A stretch of DNA of 64,000 bases from Desulfoluna limicola. Its GTDB lineage: Bacteria > Desulfobacterota > Desulfobacteria > Desulfobacterales > Desulfolunaceae. The notes under the pieces are model-generated. The model saw only the letters and a list, made by a program, of their open reading frames with translations. It did no database searches and was not told the DNA's origin. The translations under genes were made by a program, and so were the position numbers. Below are positions 16,621 through 25,222 of the stretch, piece by piece (the first letter of the stretch is position 1; each line of letters starts with the position of its first letter). The DNA lies in NCBI RefSeq assembly GCF_021654575.1, contig NZ_AP024488.1:2294001-2358000 (forward strand), in the 5' to 3' direction.

Positions 16621-16785
16621 TTTGCCAGATCTAACAGAGTGGGTTTGACAAACAGGCCTCTTTCCGAAACGGGTTGCCCTATGTCACCCTCCACGCGAAT
16701 GCCCCGAAATCGATTGAGGCAAGCCTCCCTTTATGCATTCGCCATGGGGTTTCCAGGTGCCCACACCTGGCCGCCGAAGGCATGT
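16613..16785 (+). repeat. second composite repeat in tandem
   Basis: Starts inside the previous element's end with TAAACTTTTGCCAGATC and GGGTTTGACAAACAGG. It continues with a GCGAATGC...GCATTCGC stem lacking the standard tip, and ends with CCAGGTGcccaCACCTGG and GCCGCCGAAGGC. Confidence 0.65.
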
Positions 16786-16799
16786 CTAACTATTTCGGA

Positions 16800-18311
16800 T
16801 TACGCCTTTTCATCCCGGCGGCATGGAATTTCCACCCGAAACGTGGCACCGGCACCCTCATTATTAAACGCGGTGATGGTACCACCATGGTTTTCCAGGA
16901 TCCCGTAAGCCAGGCTCAACCCCAGGCCCGTCCCCTCCCCGGCCTCCTTGGTGGTAAAAAACGGTTCAAAGATGCGCTTGAGGAGTTCATCGGGGATGCC
17001 GGTGCCTGTGTCGGAGACCTCTGCAAAGACCCGCCCGGTCTCCACCACCCCGCTCCGGACGGTGAGCACCCCTTCGTTGCCCATGGCGTCGGCGGCGTTT
17101 AAGATGATGTTCATGAACATATGGTTTATCTGCTGACCATCCGCCGTCACCGGGGGAAGCGCTGGGTCAAGCTCGGACCGGATCTCGATGTTGTGGAAAA
17201 TGGTCTGGCTCTCCAGGAGGTAGAGTGTCCGCTTGATGGCACGGTTGATGTCCAGGGGAGACATCTCCCTTTGGGTCTGGCGCGTGAACTCCAAGAGCTC
17301 CCGCACCGTATCGCGGCACCTTGAGGCGTCGCGGAGAATCCGCTTGACGTCCTGCTGCGCCTCCTCCGGAAGCTCATACTCCTCCAGAAGGAGCCGGGCA
17401 AACAGAAGGATCCCTCCCAGGGGGTTGTTGATCTGGTGGGCCACGCCTGCGGCCAGCTTCCCCAGGGACGACATCTTCTCGGCCTGGAGAAGCTGCACCT
17501 GGGTGCCCTTGAGTTCCTCCTCCATGCGCAGGGTTTCACGCATGTCCCGGAAGAACCCGATGGTGGCCACCTCCTTCCCCTCGTCATAGACAATGGCCGC
17601 ATCCAGGTTAATGGGCACGCGCTGCCCGTTCTTGTTCATGCCGTCCACACGAAGGGCCTTGACCTTGCCTTCCCCCCCGTGGTCCCTGCCGCGCATCTTT
17701 TTCATGATCTCTTCGGCCACCTGCGGTGGGTACACCTTCCGGATATCCATCCCCGCCTCGGCCTCCTCACTGGAAAACCCGCAGATGTCCGACGCCACAT
17801 CGTTGAAGATCAGAATCCGGCCCTTGATATCGGCGGCAATCACGCCGTCCACAGCGCTGTTGATGAGGTTTTTTAAAAAGGCGTTGGAGCGCGTCAGGTT
17901 CTCTTCCATCTCCTCATAGGAGGAAACATCGTAATCCAGCAGAACCACGTAGGAGATTTCGTCCCCGCTGTAGAGGGGGTAGGCATAATGGCAGGCTTCG
18001 TGACGCGTCTTGCCATCAACGGTTTCCACTTGCTTTGCAGCGCGCTTGCCCGTGCGAAAGACCTCGATTGCGAGGCAGGGGCTGCAGGGGAGATCCTGTC
18101 TGTAGAGGAGTTCGTGGCAGGTCCGGCCCATGCACTGATTTCCCATGCGCCTGGACCCGGGACGAAAGTTGGTGGCGATCACCCTTAAGTCCCGCGAAAC
18201 CAACATCAGGTTTCGCTTCTCCTCCTCCACCGCGCGAATTGTTCCATCCCGCTTGTCCGGATACACAAAGGGCTCCTTCGTCTGTGGCGTTCGTGGAAAA
18301 TCGTTGCCCAA
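16800..18311 (-). CDS. PAS sensor histidine kinase with cysteine-rich N-terminal PAS
   Basis: A 503-residue soluble kinase. The first PAS-like region (about residues 25-135) has clustered cysteines (CMGRTCHELLYRQDLPCSPC). A second PAS domain spans about residues 140-265. HisKA has its His in LAAGVAHQINNPLGG, and the ATPase has NIILNAADAMG, DTGTGIPD and GTGLGLSLAYGI. The start appears to be TTG at 18311, preceded by a G-rich AGGGGGGGCGAGGGGC stretch. It could be the input kinase for the REC-PAS protein downstream. The cysteines suggest redox or metal sensing, which is inference. Confidence 0.82.
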   Translation of the reverse strand: MGNDFPRTPQTKEPFVYPDKRDGTIRAVEEEKRNLMLVSRDLRVIATNFRPGSRRMGNQCMGRTCHELLYRQDLPCSPCLAIEVFRTGKRAAKQVETVDGKTRHEACHYAYPLYSGDEISYVVLLDYDVSSYEEMEENLTRSNAFLKNLINSAVDGVIAADIKGRILIFNDVASDICGFSSEEAEAGMDIRKVYPPQVAEEIMKKMRGRDHGGEGKVKALRVDGMNKNGQRVPINLDAAIVYDEGKEVATIGFFRDMRETLRMEEELKGTQVQLLQAEKMSSLGKLAAGVAHQINNPLGGILLFARLLLEEYELPEEAQQDVKRILRDASRCRDTVRELLEFTRQTQREMSPLDINRAIKRTLYLLESQTIFHNIEIRSELDPALPPVTADGQQINHMFMNIILNAADAMGNEGVLTVRSGVVETGRVFAEVSDTGTGIPDELLKRIFEPFFTTKEAGEGTGLGLSLAYGILENHGGTITAFNNEGAGATFRVEIPCRRDEKA

Positions 18312-18408
18312 AGCCCCTCGCCCCCCCTTTTACGGTGCGACAGGCAAAGACAACAAGGATATCGCATAGAGGTAACTCCGCTTTCTCGACTTTTATGAGG
18401 CCATCATG

Positions 18409-18452
18409 AAAAAGGCCGCGTACAACGGGTTGTCCTATTGCATCGCGGCCTC
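18409..18452 (-). terminator. rho-independent terminator after metF
   Basis: On the minus strand, GAGGCCGCG and CGCGGCC pair around a 20-nt loop and are followed by TTTTT. It lies about 50 bp past the metF stop and closes the cytochrome-metV-metF group. Confidence 0.85.
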
Positions 18453-18502
18453 TGAATAAAACACAGTGATTGTCAGCCAATCACAACGTCATTGAACACA
18501 CC

Positions 18503-19429
18503 TTACTCTACGACGGGGCGGGGGAGCACTCCGGCGCGTTCGGCGATCTCGGGAACCTTGTGCTCCCATTCGATGGCCATCAGGTGAATCCCTGCCACGC
18601 CTTTCATCTCCTTGAACTCTTCAATCTGTTCGCAGGCAATCTTGATGCCCTCTTCGGCCACCTTGCCCTTTTCCGCGCCCTGGAGCCGTTTGATCACATC
18701 ATCGGGCACTTCGATACCGGGCACCTTGTTCTTCATGTATTTGGCCATACCCACGCTCTTCATGGGGGTGATGCCGGGAAGAATGTAGACCTTTTCGGTA
18801 AGGCCCATGTCCACGGCCTGCTTCATCCACTCGCGCATCTTGTCCATGTTGTAGACGCACTGGGTCTGGATAAAGTCCACCCCAGCCTCCACTTTCTTGG
18901 CCAGACGATGGATCCGCCACTCAAAGGGGTCGGCAAAGGGGTTGGCAGCGGCACCGATGAACATCTTGGGGGGGCCATCAATCTCTTCCCCGGAGAGGAA
19001 TGTGCCTTCGTCACGCATCTGCCGAACGGTGTTGATAAGCTGAATGGAGTCGATATCAAAAACACCCTTGGCGTTGGGATGGTCACCAAACATCTGATGG
19101 TCGCCGGTGAGGCAGAGCATGTTGCGGATGCCCATGGCAGAGGCGCCGAGAATGTCCGCCTGCATGGCCAGCCGGTTTCTGTCCCGGCACACCATCTGGT
19201 AGTTGGGCTCCAGGCCCATCTCATTGACCAGCATGGCAGCCGCCCAGCTGGACATGCGCACCATGGCGGTCTGGTTGTCGGTGATGTTCACCGCGTCCAC
19301 AGAGCCTATCAGGTGCTGGGCCTTCTCCTTGACATGCTCGATGTTGGACCCGCGTGGGGGACCCAGCTCGCCGGTAAAAGCAAAGTGTCCTGCTGCGAGA
19401 ATTTTTTCAAGATTGCTTCCTGATTTCAT
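18503..19429 (-). CDS. metF: 5,10-methylenetetrahydrofolate reductase
   Basis: A 308-residue TIM-barrel protein of the MetF family (FTGELGPPRGSNIEHVKEKA at the N-terminus, NITDNQTAMVRMSS, LTGDHQMFGDHP, and VDFIQTQCVYNMDKM for the folate/flavin site). It interconverts methylene-THF and methyl-THF in the methyl branch of the Wood-Ljungdahl pathway. It is the last gene of a same-strand group with metV, an HdrC-like FeS protein, a NarI-like membrane protein and a tetraheme cytochrome. No NADH domain is attached, so electrons probably come through those partners. The ATG at 19429 follows AAGGAA. Confidence 0.88.
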   Translation of the reverse strand: MKSGSNLEKILAAGHFAFTGELGPPRGSNIEHVKEKAQHLIGSVDAVNITDNQTAMVRMSSWAAAMLVNEMGLEPNYQMVCRDRNRLAMQADILGASAMGIRNMLCLTGDHQMFGDHPNAKGVFDIDSIQLINTVRQMRDEGTFLSGEEIDGPPKMFIGAAANPFADPFEWRIHRLAKKVEAGVDFIQTQCVYNMDKMREWMKQAVDMGLTEKVYILPGITPMKSVGMAKYMKNKVPGIEVPDDVIKRLQGAEKGKVAEEGIKIACEQIEEFKEMKGVAGIHLMAIEWEHKVPEIAERAGVLPRPVVE

Positions 19430-19538
19430 ATCGGCACATTCCTTCGCTGTTTTATGTTTGACGGTTTCGCGAGGAGCGTTCACCTGACCGTCATGTGTTT
19501 GATTTCGAGGTACGGAACAGCCCAATACCGAAGTTCAT

Positions 19539-19937
19539 TTATCCTGCGTGTATCTGTTCTTTCTCAAAGTCGGGAAAGACACCCTGCTCGCGACAGATGG
19601 TTCGGGCAAAAGCGAGCATTTCCGGGATATCGATGCCAAAGGGGCAGTAGCACCTCGTGCAAAGCACGCATCGTTCCCAGACCACATCGCGGATATCCAG
19701 GAGGGTGGAACGGTCCACCATCCCCTTCTTTTTGTAAAGCACTCCGATGGAGTTAATGAACTTGTAGGAGGGCATGTAGGTCGGGTCGTTGTCTCGGGCG
19801 TTGAAGAGAAAGCAGCTCTCGGCGCAAAGGGTGCAGTGGGCACAGGCGGCCAGAGAGAGCTTCATCTTTGCCTTTCGGCTGTCGAGCCGTTTTTTGATCC
19901 GGTCGGTATCGACCCCGGCTGTATTTTTCTTGAACAT
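19539..19937 (-). CDS. HdrC-like ferredoxin protein with two cysteine clusters
   Basis: A 132-residue protein. Cluster 1 is CAHCTLCAESC (C-x2-C-x2-C-x3-C). Cluster 2 is CVLCTRCYCPFGID, in which the last spacing is one residue where HdrC-type motifs usually have three. The family is that of HdrC, TmcB and DsrK N-termini: soluble FeS relays between a membrane cytochrome b and a catalytic partner. The ATG at 19937 follows GGAGAG. It lies 38 bp after the NarI-like gene and 109 bp before metF. It lacks the CCG domains of HdrB/HdrD, so it is a relay rather than a disulfide reductase. Confidence 0.8.
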   Translation of the reverse strand: MFKKNTAGVDTDRIKKRLDSRKAKMKLSLAACAHCTLCAESCFLFNARDNDPTYMPSYKFINSIGVLYKKKGMVDRSTLLDIRDVVWERCVLCTRCYCPFGIDIPEMLAFARTICREQGVFPDFEKEQIHAG

Positions 19938-19975
19938 GTCGACTCTCCGTATGGAAGACAGCCCCTGTAATGGGG

Positions 19976-20635
19976 CTACCAGTTTCTGTTGCCGCTGCCC
20001 AGAGCCCACTCGCCCTTGACGGTAAAGCGTACCGCAAAGAAGAAGACCATGTGGACAAATTTGGTAAAGGGCGCAAGGATCAGCATCGCTTCACCGGCCA
20101 GGATATGCAGAACGATCATCAGCTTGTAGTCAAAGAGCTGGTGATACGCGAGAAACCCTGTGATAAAAGGCGCCGTGGCCAGAAGCAGCATCAGGTAATC
20201 AGTGCCGCTTGTGATGATCCTCACCCGCTCAACAAAGAGCCTGCGGTAAAGAAAGAAAAGGCCGCAGAGAAGAAAAATCACGGTAAGGGTATCGGAGGTC
20301 TTTTCGCTGAAGGAGAACAGTGAAAACCCGATGGCCCGCTCAATCAGAATGTTGTGCCCCAGAAGAAACAGCGGCACCACGATCAGGCAGAGGTGAAAGA
20401 CCGAGGTGACGATGATCATCCCCGGACTGGTTTTGAAAATAGAGAGCTTCAGGGCATAAAGAAGCCCCCCGGCCCCCGCAGGCGGCTCTTCCTTCGCCAG
20501 CCCGGCCGGACGCTTCAATTTCGGCTCATCAACGGTACTGGAGAGGGCCAGAAACCGGAACACCTGCCAGATGATGCCACCGAAGAAGATAGCAATGGAG
20601 ATCCAGACCATCGGACCCCTTATAAAATCGTACAT
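19976..20635 (-). CDS. NarI/TmcC-like membrane cytochrome b subunit
   Basis: A 219-residue membrane protein with five predicted helices, near residues 9-29, 72-97, 115-131, 145-165 and 172-198. Histidines lie in helices or at their ends (VFHLCLIV, LLGHNI, AYHQLF, VLHILAGEAML, KFVHMVFFF) and could ligate two b hemes, as in the nitrate reductase gamma, DsrM and TmcC families. It is expected to pass electrons between the quinone pool or periplasmic cytochrome and the cytoplasmic FeS protein encoded next. The position between metV and the FeS gene ties it to methylene-THF reduction. Confidence 0.8.
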   Translation of the reverse strand: MYDFIRGPMVWISIAIFFGGIIWQVFRFLALSSTVDEPKLKRPAGLAKEEPPAGAGGLLYALKLSIFKTSPGMIIVTSVFHLCLIVVPLFLLGHNILIERAIGFSLFSFSEKTSDTLTVIFLLCGLFFLYRRLFVERVRIITSGTDYLMLLLATAPFITGFLAYHQLFDYKLMIVLHILAGEAMLILAPFTKFVHMVFFFAVRFTVKGEWALGSGNRNW

Positions 20636-20762
20636 GAGAGCCCCACTTTCCTTATCAATGGGTTGACGTCTGCGTGAAAAGGCGCTGCCTTTTCAGCGGT
20701 CACCGGAGCAGAGGATGCGTCACCGGCCCGCAGGCCGGAGGCTCCTTTCGGACACCACGGCA

Positions 20763-21434
20763 TCACTTGTAGTAACGCTTCTCGTACTTCGGCTGAACCA
20801 CGGTGCGTTGCATCTGGTTCTGCCACTGCATCACGCTCTGAAGCTTCAGGATGTCGTCCAGGCGATCCTGGGCTTTAAGTCTCTCGTAAATGTCGAGCCA
20901 GGCACAGGGAATCTCCTGGCTCACCTCGCACATGCTGTTGTTGGTGCCACCGCAGGGCCCGTTGAAAAGGCCTTTGGCGCAACGGGTCACCGGGCAGATT
21001 CCGCCGGTGTACGCCAGAACGCACTCACCGCAGGCCCGGCATTTCTCTTCATACATCCCCAGGCCCCGGTCCACCCCGATAAAGACGGTGTTGACGGCAG
21101 GGAAAACAGGCTTGTCGGGATATCGCTCTGCCATGAGCTGCACACCCGCGCCGCACGCCATGGAGAGAATGCAGTCGTACCCCTCGGCAATGTCGTCCAT
21201 GTCCTGGATCAGGTCCATGTTGCACTGCCGCTCCACCGTGTAATTGCCCAATTGTTTGGAGGTGCCGCTCTCCTTGAGCTTCAGCTCGAGCTCGGCGTTG
21301 AGTTCGTAGACCTCCCGCTGCCCACCGGCCAGGCAGACCGATACGCAACCGCCGCATCCAACGGTCAGCACCTTGCCGTAAGCGGATATGGCATCTGCGA
21401 TCTCTTCCAACGGTTTTCTCTTGGCTTTAACCAC
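20763..21434 (-). CDS. metV: MetV: zinc/FeS partner of methylene-THF reductase
   Basis: A 223-residue protein of the MTHFR C-terminal (MetV) family. The N-terminal part has VGCGGCVSVCLAGGQREV, the middle has MACGAGVQLMAE, and the C-terminal region is cysteine-rich (CRACGECVLAYTGGICPVTRC, then GPCGGTNNSMCEV). In acetogens MetV forms a complex with MetF and carries an FeS cluster and zinc. The start is GTG at 21434 with GGGAGGG upstream. Here metV is separated from metF by a membrane subunit and an FeS relay gene, an arrangement that suggests a larger complex. Confidence 0.88.
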   Translation of the reverse strand: MVKAKRKPLEEIADAISAYGKVLTVGCGGCVSVCLAGGQREVYELNAELELKLKESGTSKQLGNYTVERQCNMDLIQDMDDIAEGYDCILSMACGAGVQLMAERYPDKPVFPAVNTVFIGVDRGLGMYEEKCRACGECVLAYTGGICPVTRCAKGLFNGPCGGTNNSMCEVSQEIPCAWLDIYERLKAQDRLDDILKLQSVMQWQNQMQRTVVQPKYEKRYYK

Positions 21435-21517
21435 GATTCCCTCCCATTATAAGTTATCTCAACCCCATCCCCCGGATAAGGGTATCATCTGTAGTCTTGT
21501 TCACGCATAAGCAGCGG

Positions 21518-21967
21518 CTACTCGTCAGCCTCTGTCCCATCTGAACGTTCAGGTTTCACATGGCACTCTCCGCACATCACGGGCCCGGCTTTTTGAACCT
21601 CATGGCAGGTGATGCACTGATTGTGATAGGCGTCCATGGGACCGGTTTTCGCCTTTTCCCCGTGGCAGGACACGCAGGAGAGCGCGCTGAGGTCCTCGCG
21701 GTTCATGCTGTTCAGCTCAATAGGCTCATCCGGCTCCGTCTCGGAAAGAAGCCCCTCATCCAGGACGTTCTCGCCATCCTGAAAGTCGTGATGACACGAG
21801 AGGCAGTCATCGGCAACGTCAAAGTGCATCTCATGGGGAAAGGAGACCGAAGGCCTCTGCTTTGCACCCGCCTCCACCGCCCCGGCAGACACCATCACCG
21901 GCAGGACAGCCAGAGTGGCGAGTACCAAAAGGGACATTACGCAAGATCGTGTTCTCATTTTATCCAT
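21518..21967 (-). CDS. periplasmic tetraheme cytochrome c, class III type
   Basis: A 149-residue exported protein. A signal peptide (MDKMRTRSCVMSLLVLATLA, cleavage near VMVSAGA) is followed by four CxxCH sites: CLSCH, CVSCH, CITCH and CGECH. The segment FPHEMHFDVADDCLSCHHDF is typical of cytochrome c3, providing distal His ligands. It should reside in the periplasm and exchange electrons with hydrogenases, formate dehydrogenases or membrane complexes. It is the first gene of the metV-metF group, 83 bp before metV, which suggests it serves the membrane-linked methylene-THF reductase. Confidence 0.85.
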   Translation of the reverse strand: MDKMRTRSCVMSLLVLATLAVLPVMVSAGAVEAGAKQRPSVSFPHEMHFDVADDCLSCHHDFQDGENVLDEGLLSETEPDEPIELNSMNREDLSALSCVSCHGEKAKTGPMDAYHNQCITCHEVQKAGPVMCGECHVKPERSDGTEADE

Positions 21968-22172
21968 GGGGTTGTCACACTCCTCGCAGATATGGATGAA
22001 CATAGAGATGATGACTGAAATCCCTTCCAGCCATCACAACCGGGTGTCATCAAAGGAAGAAATGAAGATAAAGAGGGCGTGCCGTTCGTGACCTGACTCA
22101 TTACTTGATGCATGGAACGTCACATGTGTACGCCGTTCACCCTGAAATACGCCTATCAGACACGTGATACTC

Positions 22173-22201
22173 TCTTTACGCAAATTGACTTCCAATGTCA
22201 A
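22173..22201 (-). promoter_or_regulatory. candidate sigma-70 promoter of the cytochrome-metV-metF group
   Basis: TTGACA (22196-22201) and TAAAGA (22173-22178) are spaced by 17 nt on the minus strand. It would leave a leader of about 200 nt before the cytochrome start. Confidence 0.45.
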
Positions 22202-22672
22202 GTAACTATAAAACTCAACTTTTGTTTTCTTCTTAGCCAATTTGAAAAAGCGCTTAAACTAAGGGTTAACCTTAATTTATTCACACATTCACGACATAAG
22301 GAACACCCCCTCAAATAGCTAAACAATTGCCTCCACCCGCTCTGTTTCCCGGGATCATTCTGAACGATGCCGGACCACCTGAGCCAGGGAGCCGAACCAT
22401 CGGCTGAAACGATCAACCAGGGGATGAGATGGATACGATCGGTTGAAAAACGGCGCCCATTATAGCCCCAAACCAGATTATTTCAATCGGACAATCTCTC
22501 CAACGACCAGATTTCAGTGCTTCGAGGCCCCCAAGACAAGACAATCGCAAGCCTGGCGGTGCCCCGGACGGGGTTATGTCTCAACAGCCCACCCGCGACA
22601 TCTCATCGTTTTCCCAGCAGATAATCCAACTTGACCCCACGCCCGCCACCTCCCCCCCTTCTGACCCGGCCC
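22202..22672. other. divergent gene-free region
   Basis: Lies between the metV-group promoter and the lpoB promoter. No convincing gene on either strand and no composite repeat, unlike most other gaps in this window. Confidence 0.4.
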
Positions 22673-22688
22673 TGTGATCCATATCACA
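22673..22688. promoter_or_regulatory. CRP/FNR-family operator
   Basis: TGTGATCCATATCACA is a perfect TGTGA-N6-TCACA palindrome. Its centre is about 102 bp upstream of the predicted lpoB transcription start, a typical upstream activator position. Which CRP-family regulator binds it is unknown. Confidence 0.6.
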
Positions 22689-22746
22689 CGAAATTCACAC
22701 AAGATTTCAACTTTCAGCGACTCTTCCAGCGAAACCGTTTTTCATG

Positions 22747-22776
22747 TTGACATCAATTGATCGGCTTTCCTATAAT
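22747..22776 (+). promoter_or_regulatory. consensus sigma-70 promoter upstream of lpoB
   Basis: A perfect TTGACA and a perfect TATAAT separated by 18 nt. Transcription would start near 22783, leaving a leader of about 295 nt before the lpoB ATG. Confidence 0.75.
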
Positions 22777-23078
22777 TCCTCTGTTTGCAGGTGCAGGATG
22801 GCATCCTTAGGAAGCACCGAACCCCGCCGGTTCGATGTAAAACCCGACGGTTACCCCACCAACGCCTCGATGCAGCGGCACAAAGCCGGTTGCGTCCCCA
22901 TCGTCTGTGACGATCCTTCCGGGAACCCCCCGGAAGTAATTTTACTGAAACCGTACGCTGTCACGCACCGGACGTATTGCCTTGTCACCCATCGGAACCG
23001 GGCATCGGTGTCCCCACGGCGTGACCCGTTACAAAGCAATCATAATGAATGATTCAGACAAATCTTAAGGAACCCAAC

Positions 23079-23681
23079 ATGAAAAAAAGTGCACTTCTCA
23101 TCACGTTCGTTCTGCTTGCCCTCCTGGCAGGCTGCCAGACCATGTCCACCAACCGGGTTGAATCCGACGAAATCACCGATGTGGGAGACAAATGGAACGA
23201 CACCGATTCACGCCTTGTGGCTGACGAGATGATCAATGATGTCCTTTCCCGCCCCTGGCTCACACAATTTTACAAGACCCATGGCGATAAAAACCCCGTG
23301 GTCATCATCGGCTCGGTGAAAAACAGAAGCCACGAGCATATCAACGTAAAAACCTTCGTTCGCAACCTTGAAAGGGCCCTTCTCAACTCCGGCCAGGTCC
23401 AGTTTGTTGCCAGCAGCGGCGAACGCGACGAAATCCGTGACGAGCGCCTGGACCAGGCATCCTACGCATCGGAAGAGACGGCCAAATCCGCCGGCCATGA
23501 GGTCGGAGCCGATTACATGCTCCAGGGGGAACTCAACAGCATTGTCAACAAAGACGGCGGAAAGTCCGTTCGTTTCTACCAGGTCAACCTGACCCTCATC
23601 GACCTGGAAAAGAATCAGAAAGTGTGGATCGGTGAAAAGCAGATCAAAAAGCTGATCAAGCAGAGCCGTTTCAAGTTCTGA
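23079..23681 (+). CDS. lpoB: penicillin-binding protein activator LpoB-like lipoprotein
   Basis: A 200-residue lipoprotein. The signal ends in the lipobox LLAGC (Cys at residue 19). The body matches the LpoB family (DEMINDVLSRPWLTQFYKTH, VVIIGSVKNRSHEHINVK, GADYMLQGELNSI, WIGEKQIKKLIK). LpoB activates PBP1b from the outer membrane in enterobacteria; the same mechanism in this lineage is inference. The ATG at 23079 follows AAGGAACCC. Two further lipoprotein genes follow on the same strand, after a terminator. Confidence 0.85.
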   Translation: MKKSALLITFVLLALLAGCQTMSTNRVESDEITDVGDKWNDTDSRLVADEMINDVLSRPWLTQFYKTHGDKNPVVIIGSVKNRSHEHINVKTFVRNLERALLNSGQVQFVASSGERDEIRDERLDQASYASEETAKSAGHEVGADYMLQGELNSIVNKDGGKSVRFYQVNLTLIDLEKNQKVWIGEKQIKKLIKQSRFKF

Positions 23682-23711
23682 TCATCAGCCCCGTTACGCA
23701 TTGTCAATTGA

Positions 23712-23753
23712 CGAAAAACCGCCCGGACCGTCACGGTCACCGGGCGGTTTTCC
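23712..23753 (+). terminator. rho-independent terminator after lpoB
   Basis: AAAACCGCCCGG pairs with CCGGGCGGTTTT around a short inner stem (ACCGTcACGGT). It stands 30 bp past the lpoB stop. Confidence 0.8.
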
Positions 23754-23832
23754 GGCGGCTCTCCCCCCTGTCAGGCCGGAATTCCGGCCATACACGTTGT
23801 AAAACGAAACTCATGAGGAAGGTGTACCCCCC

Positions 23833-25137
23833 ATGAAACGACTTGTTTTTGTTGTGGCGCTGCTCATCGCGACCACCGGATGTGCTCCCACGTTCAATTA
23901 CGCCAACCTGGACAGCCTCCTCAGGGCCGGTGACTGCATCGGTTCCAAGGAGATGATCAAAGCCAGACAGGCGGACTACGGAAGCCATGCCCAGCTGCTC
24001 TACCACCTTGACAATGCCATGATCCACTACCAGTGCGGCGATCTTCCCACCACCGCCGCAGAGTTCAGCGAGGCCGATGAGATGGCCCAGCTCCTCTGGA
24101 CCAAGAGCCTCAGCGCCGGAGCGGCGTCATTTCTGGTCAATGACCTGATCATCGACTACCCCGGCGAGGACTTCGAACGGGCGCTCATCAACCTGTTTTC
24201 CGCCTTTACCTACATCCGGCAGAATGAGTTCGACAGCGCCCTTGTGGAGTGCAGAAAGCTCAACACCCTCCTGACGGAGTACAACGACCAGTACGAATCC
24301 AAAAACGTCTACAAAGAAGACGCCCTGGGTCGCTACATCAGTGGCATTCTAAGTGAGATGGACGGCGAGTACAGCGAGGCCTACATCTACTATTACGAAG
24401 CCCTGAGGGCCTACAGGGATTACAACGCGGCCTACGGCACCCCCACCCCTGCCTCACTCTACGCAGACCTGCTGCGAGTCGCCGGCCCCGCAGACCGCCG
24501 GAGTGAAGCCAAACGCCTGACCAAGGGCTATAACGGGTCGGTTCTGCCCCACAGGGAGGCCCGCAGAAAGGGACGTATCGTTTACGTGCACCTCAACGGG
24601 AAGGCCCCCATGAAGGTGGAAGATAAAATCACCCACATTGGGCCGACGGGCCCCATCTCCATCGCCTTCCCGCGGTACGTCACCTTTCCGGTGGCGTGTT
24701 CCGAAAGCAGCCTGATCCTCACAGATGAGAGCGGCCTGACCACCACCGCCCAGGCCGTTCTGGCCGAGGACATCACCCGCATTGCCGTGAAGAACTTAGA
24801 TGACAGGAAGGCCCGCATCTGGGCCAAGACCATTGCCCGTGCCGTCGCAAAGCAGGTGGCCGTCCATGCTGCGGCCAAGGAAATTGAAAAAGAGCAGGGC
24901 GAACTGGCAGGCATGTTCGCCCAGCTGGCCGGCCAGGTGGCGGCCAGTGCCACAGAAAAGGCAGACACCCGCTGCTGGCGCACCCTTCCCGGAGAGATCT
25001 ACCTGGCCAGCCGATTTGTTGAACCCGGCGAGTACAAGGCTTCGGCCTCCTCCTGCAACGGGCTCGACACCTACCTTGAAACAGTCAGCGTCAAGGCAGG
25101 GCAAACCGTCTTTGTCTTTAACAACACCATGTATTAA
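23833..25137 (+). CDS. COG3014-like lipoprotein
   Basis: A 434-residue lipoprotein (lipobox ATTGC, Cys at residue 17). The N-terminal half is rich in TPR-like helices (DFERALINLFSAFTYIRQNE, DALGRYISGILSEMDGEY). The C-terminal part is beta-rich (GRIVYVHLNGKAPMKVEDKI). Proteins of this kind are encoded next to LpoB in other proteobacteria; the domain assignment is from memory of the family pattern. It probably sits on the inner leaflet of the outer membrane and takes part in envelope assembly. The ATG at 23833 has GAGGAAGG upstream. Confidence 0.7.
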   Translation: MKRLVFVVALLIATTGCAPTFNYANLDSLLRAGDCIGSKEMIKARQADYGSHAQLLYHLDNAMIHYQCGDLPTTAAEFSEADEMAQLLWTKSLSAGAASFLVNDLIIDYPGEDFERALINLFSAFTYIRQNEFDSALVECRKLNTLLTEYNDQYESKNVYKEDALGRYISGILSEMDGEYSEAYIYYYEALRAYRDYNAAYGTPTPASLYADLLRVAGPADRRSEAKRLTKGYNGSVLPHREARRKGRIVYVHLNGKAPMKVEDKITHIGPTGPISIAFPRYVTFPVACSESSLILTDESGLTTTAQAVLAEDITRIAVKNLDDRKARIWAKTIARAVAKQVAVHAAAKEIEKEQGELAGMFAQLAGQVAASATEKADTRCWRTLPGEIYLASRFVEPGEYKASASSCNGLDTYLETVSVKAGQTVFVFNNTMY

Positions 25138-25222
25138 ACATCCGGCCTCTGGTGCCCCGGGCTTTACGGGGCACCGGACTCGCCCATGATTCACGCCCCC
25201 TGTAAGGGAGATAAGAGATACC

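Noticed and set aside
18016..18480. A 154-codon frame overlapping the start of the PAS kinase
   Set aside because: It overlaps the kinase in another frame and contains the metF terminator; the kinase frame has the domain evidence.
22744..23052. A 102-codon plus-strand frame in the lpoB leader
   Set aside because: It begins over the promoter's -35 element, has no ribosome site and no recognisable protein character. The region reads better as a transcript leader.
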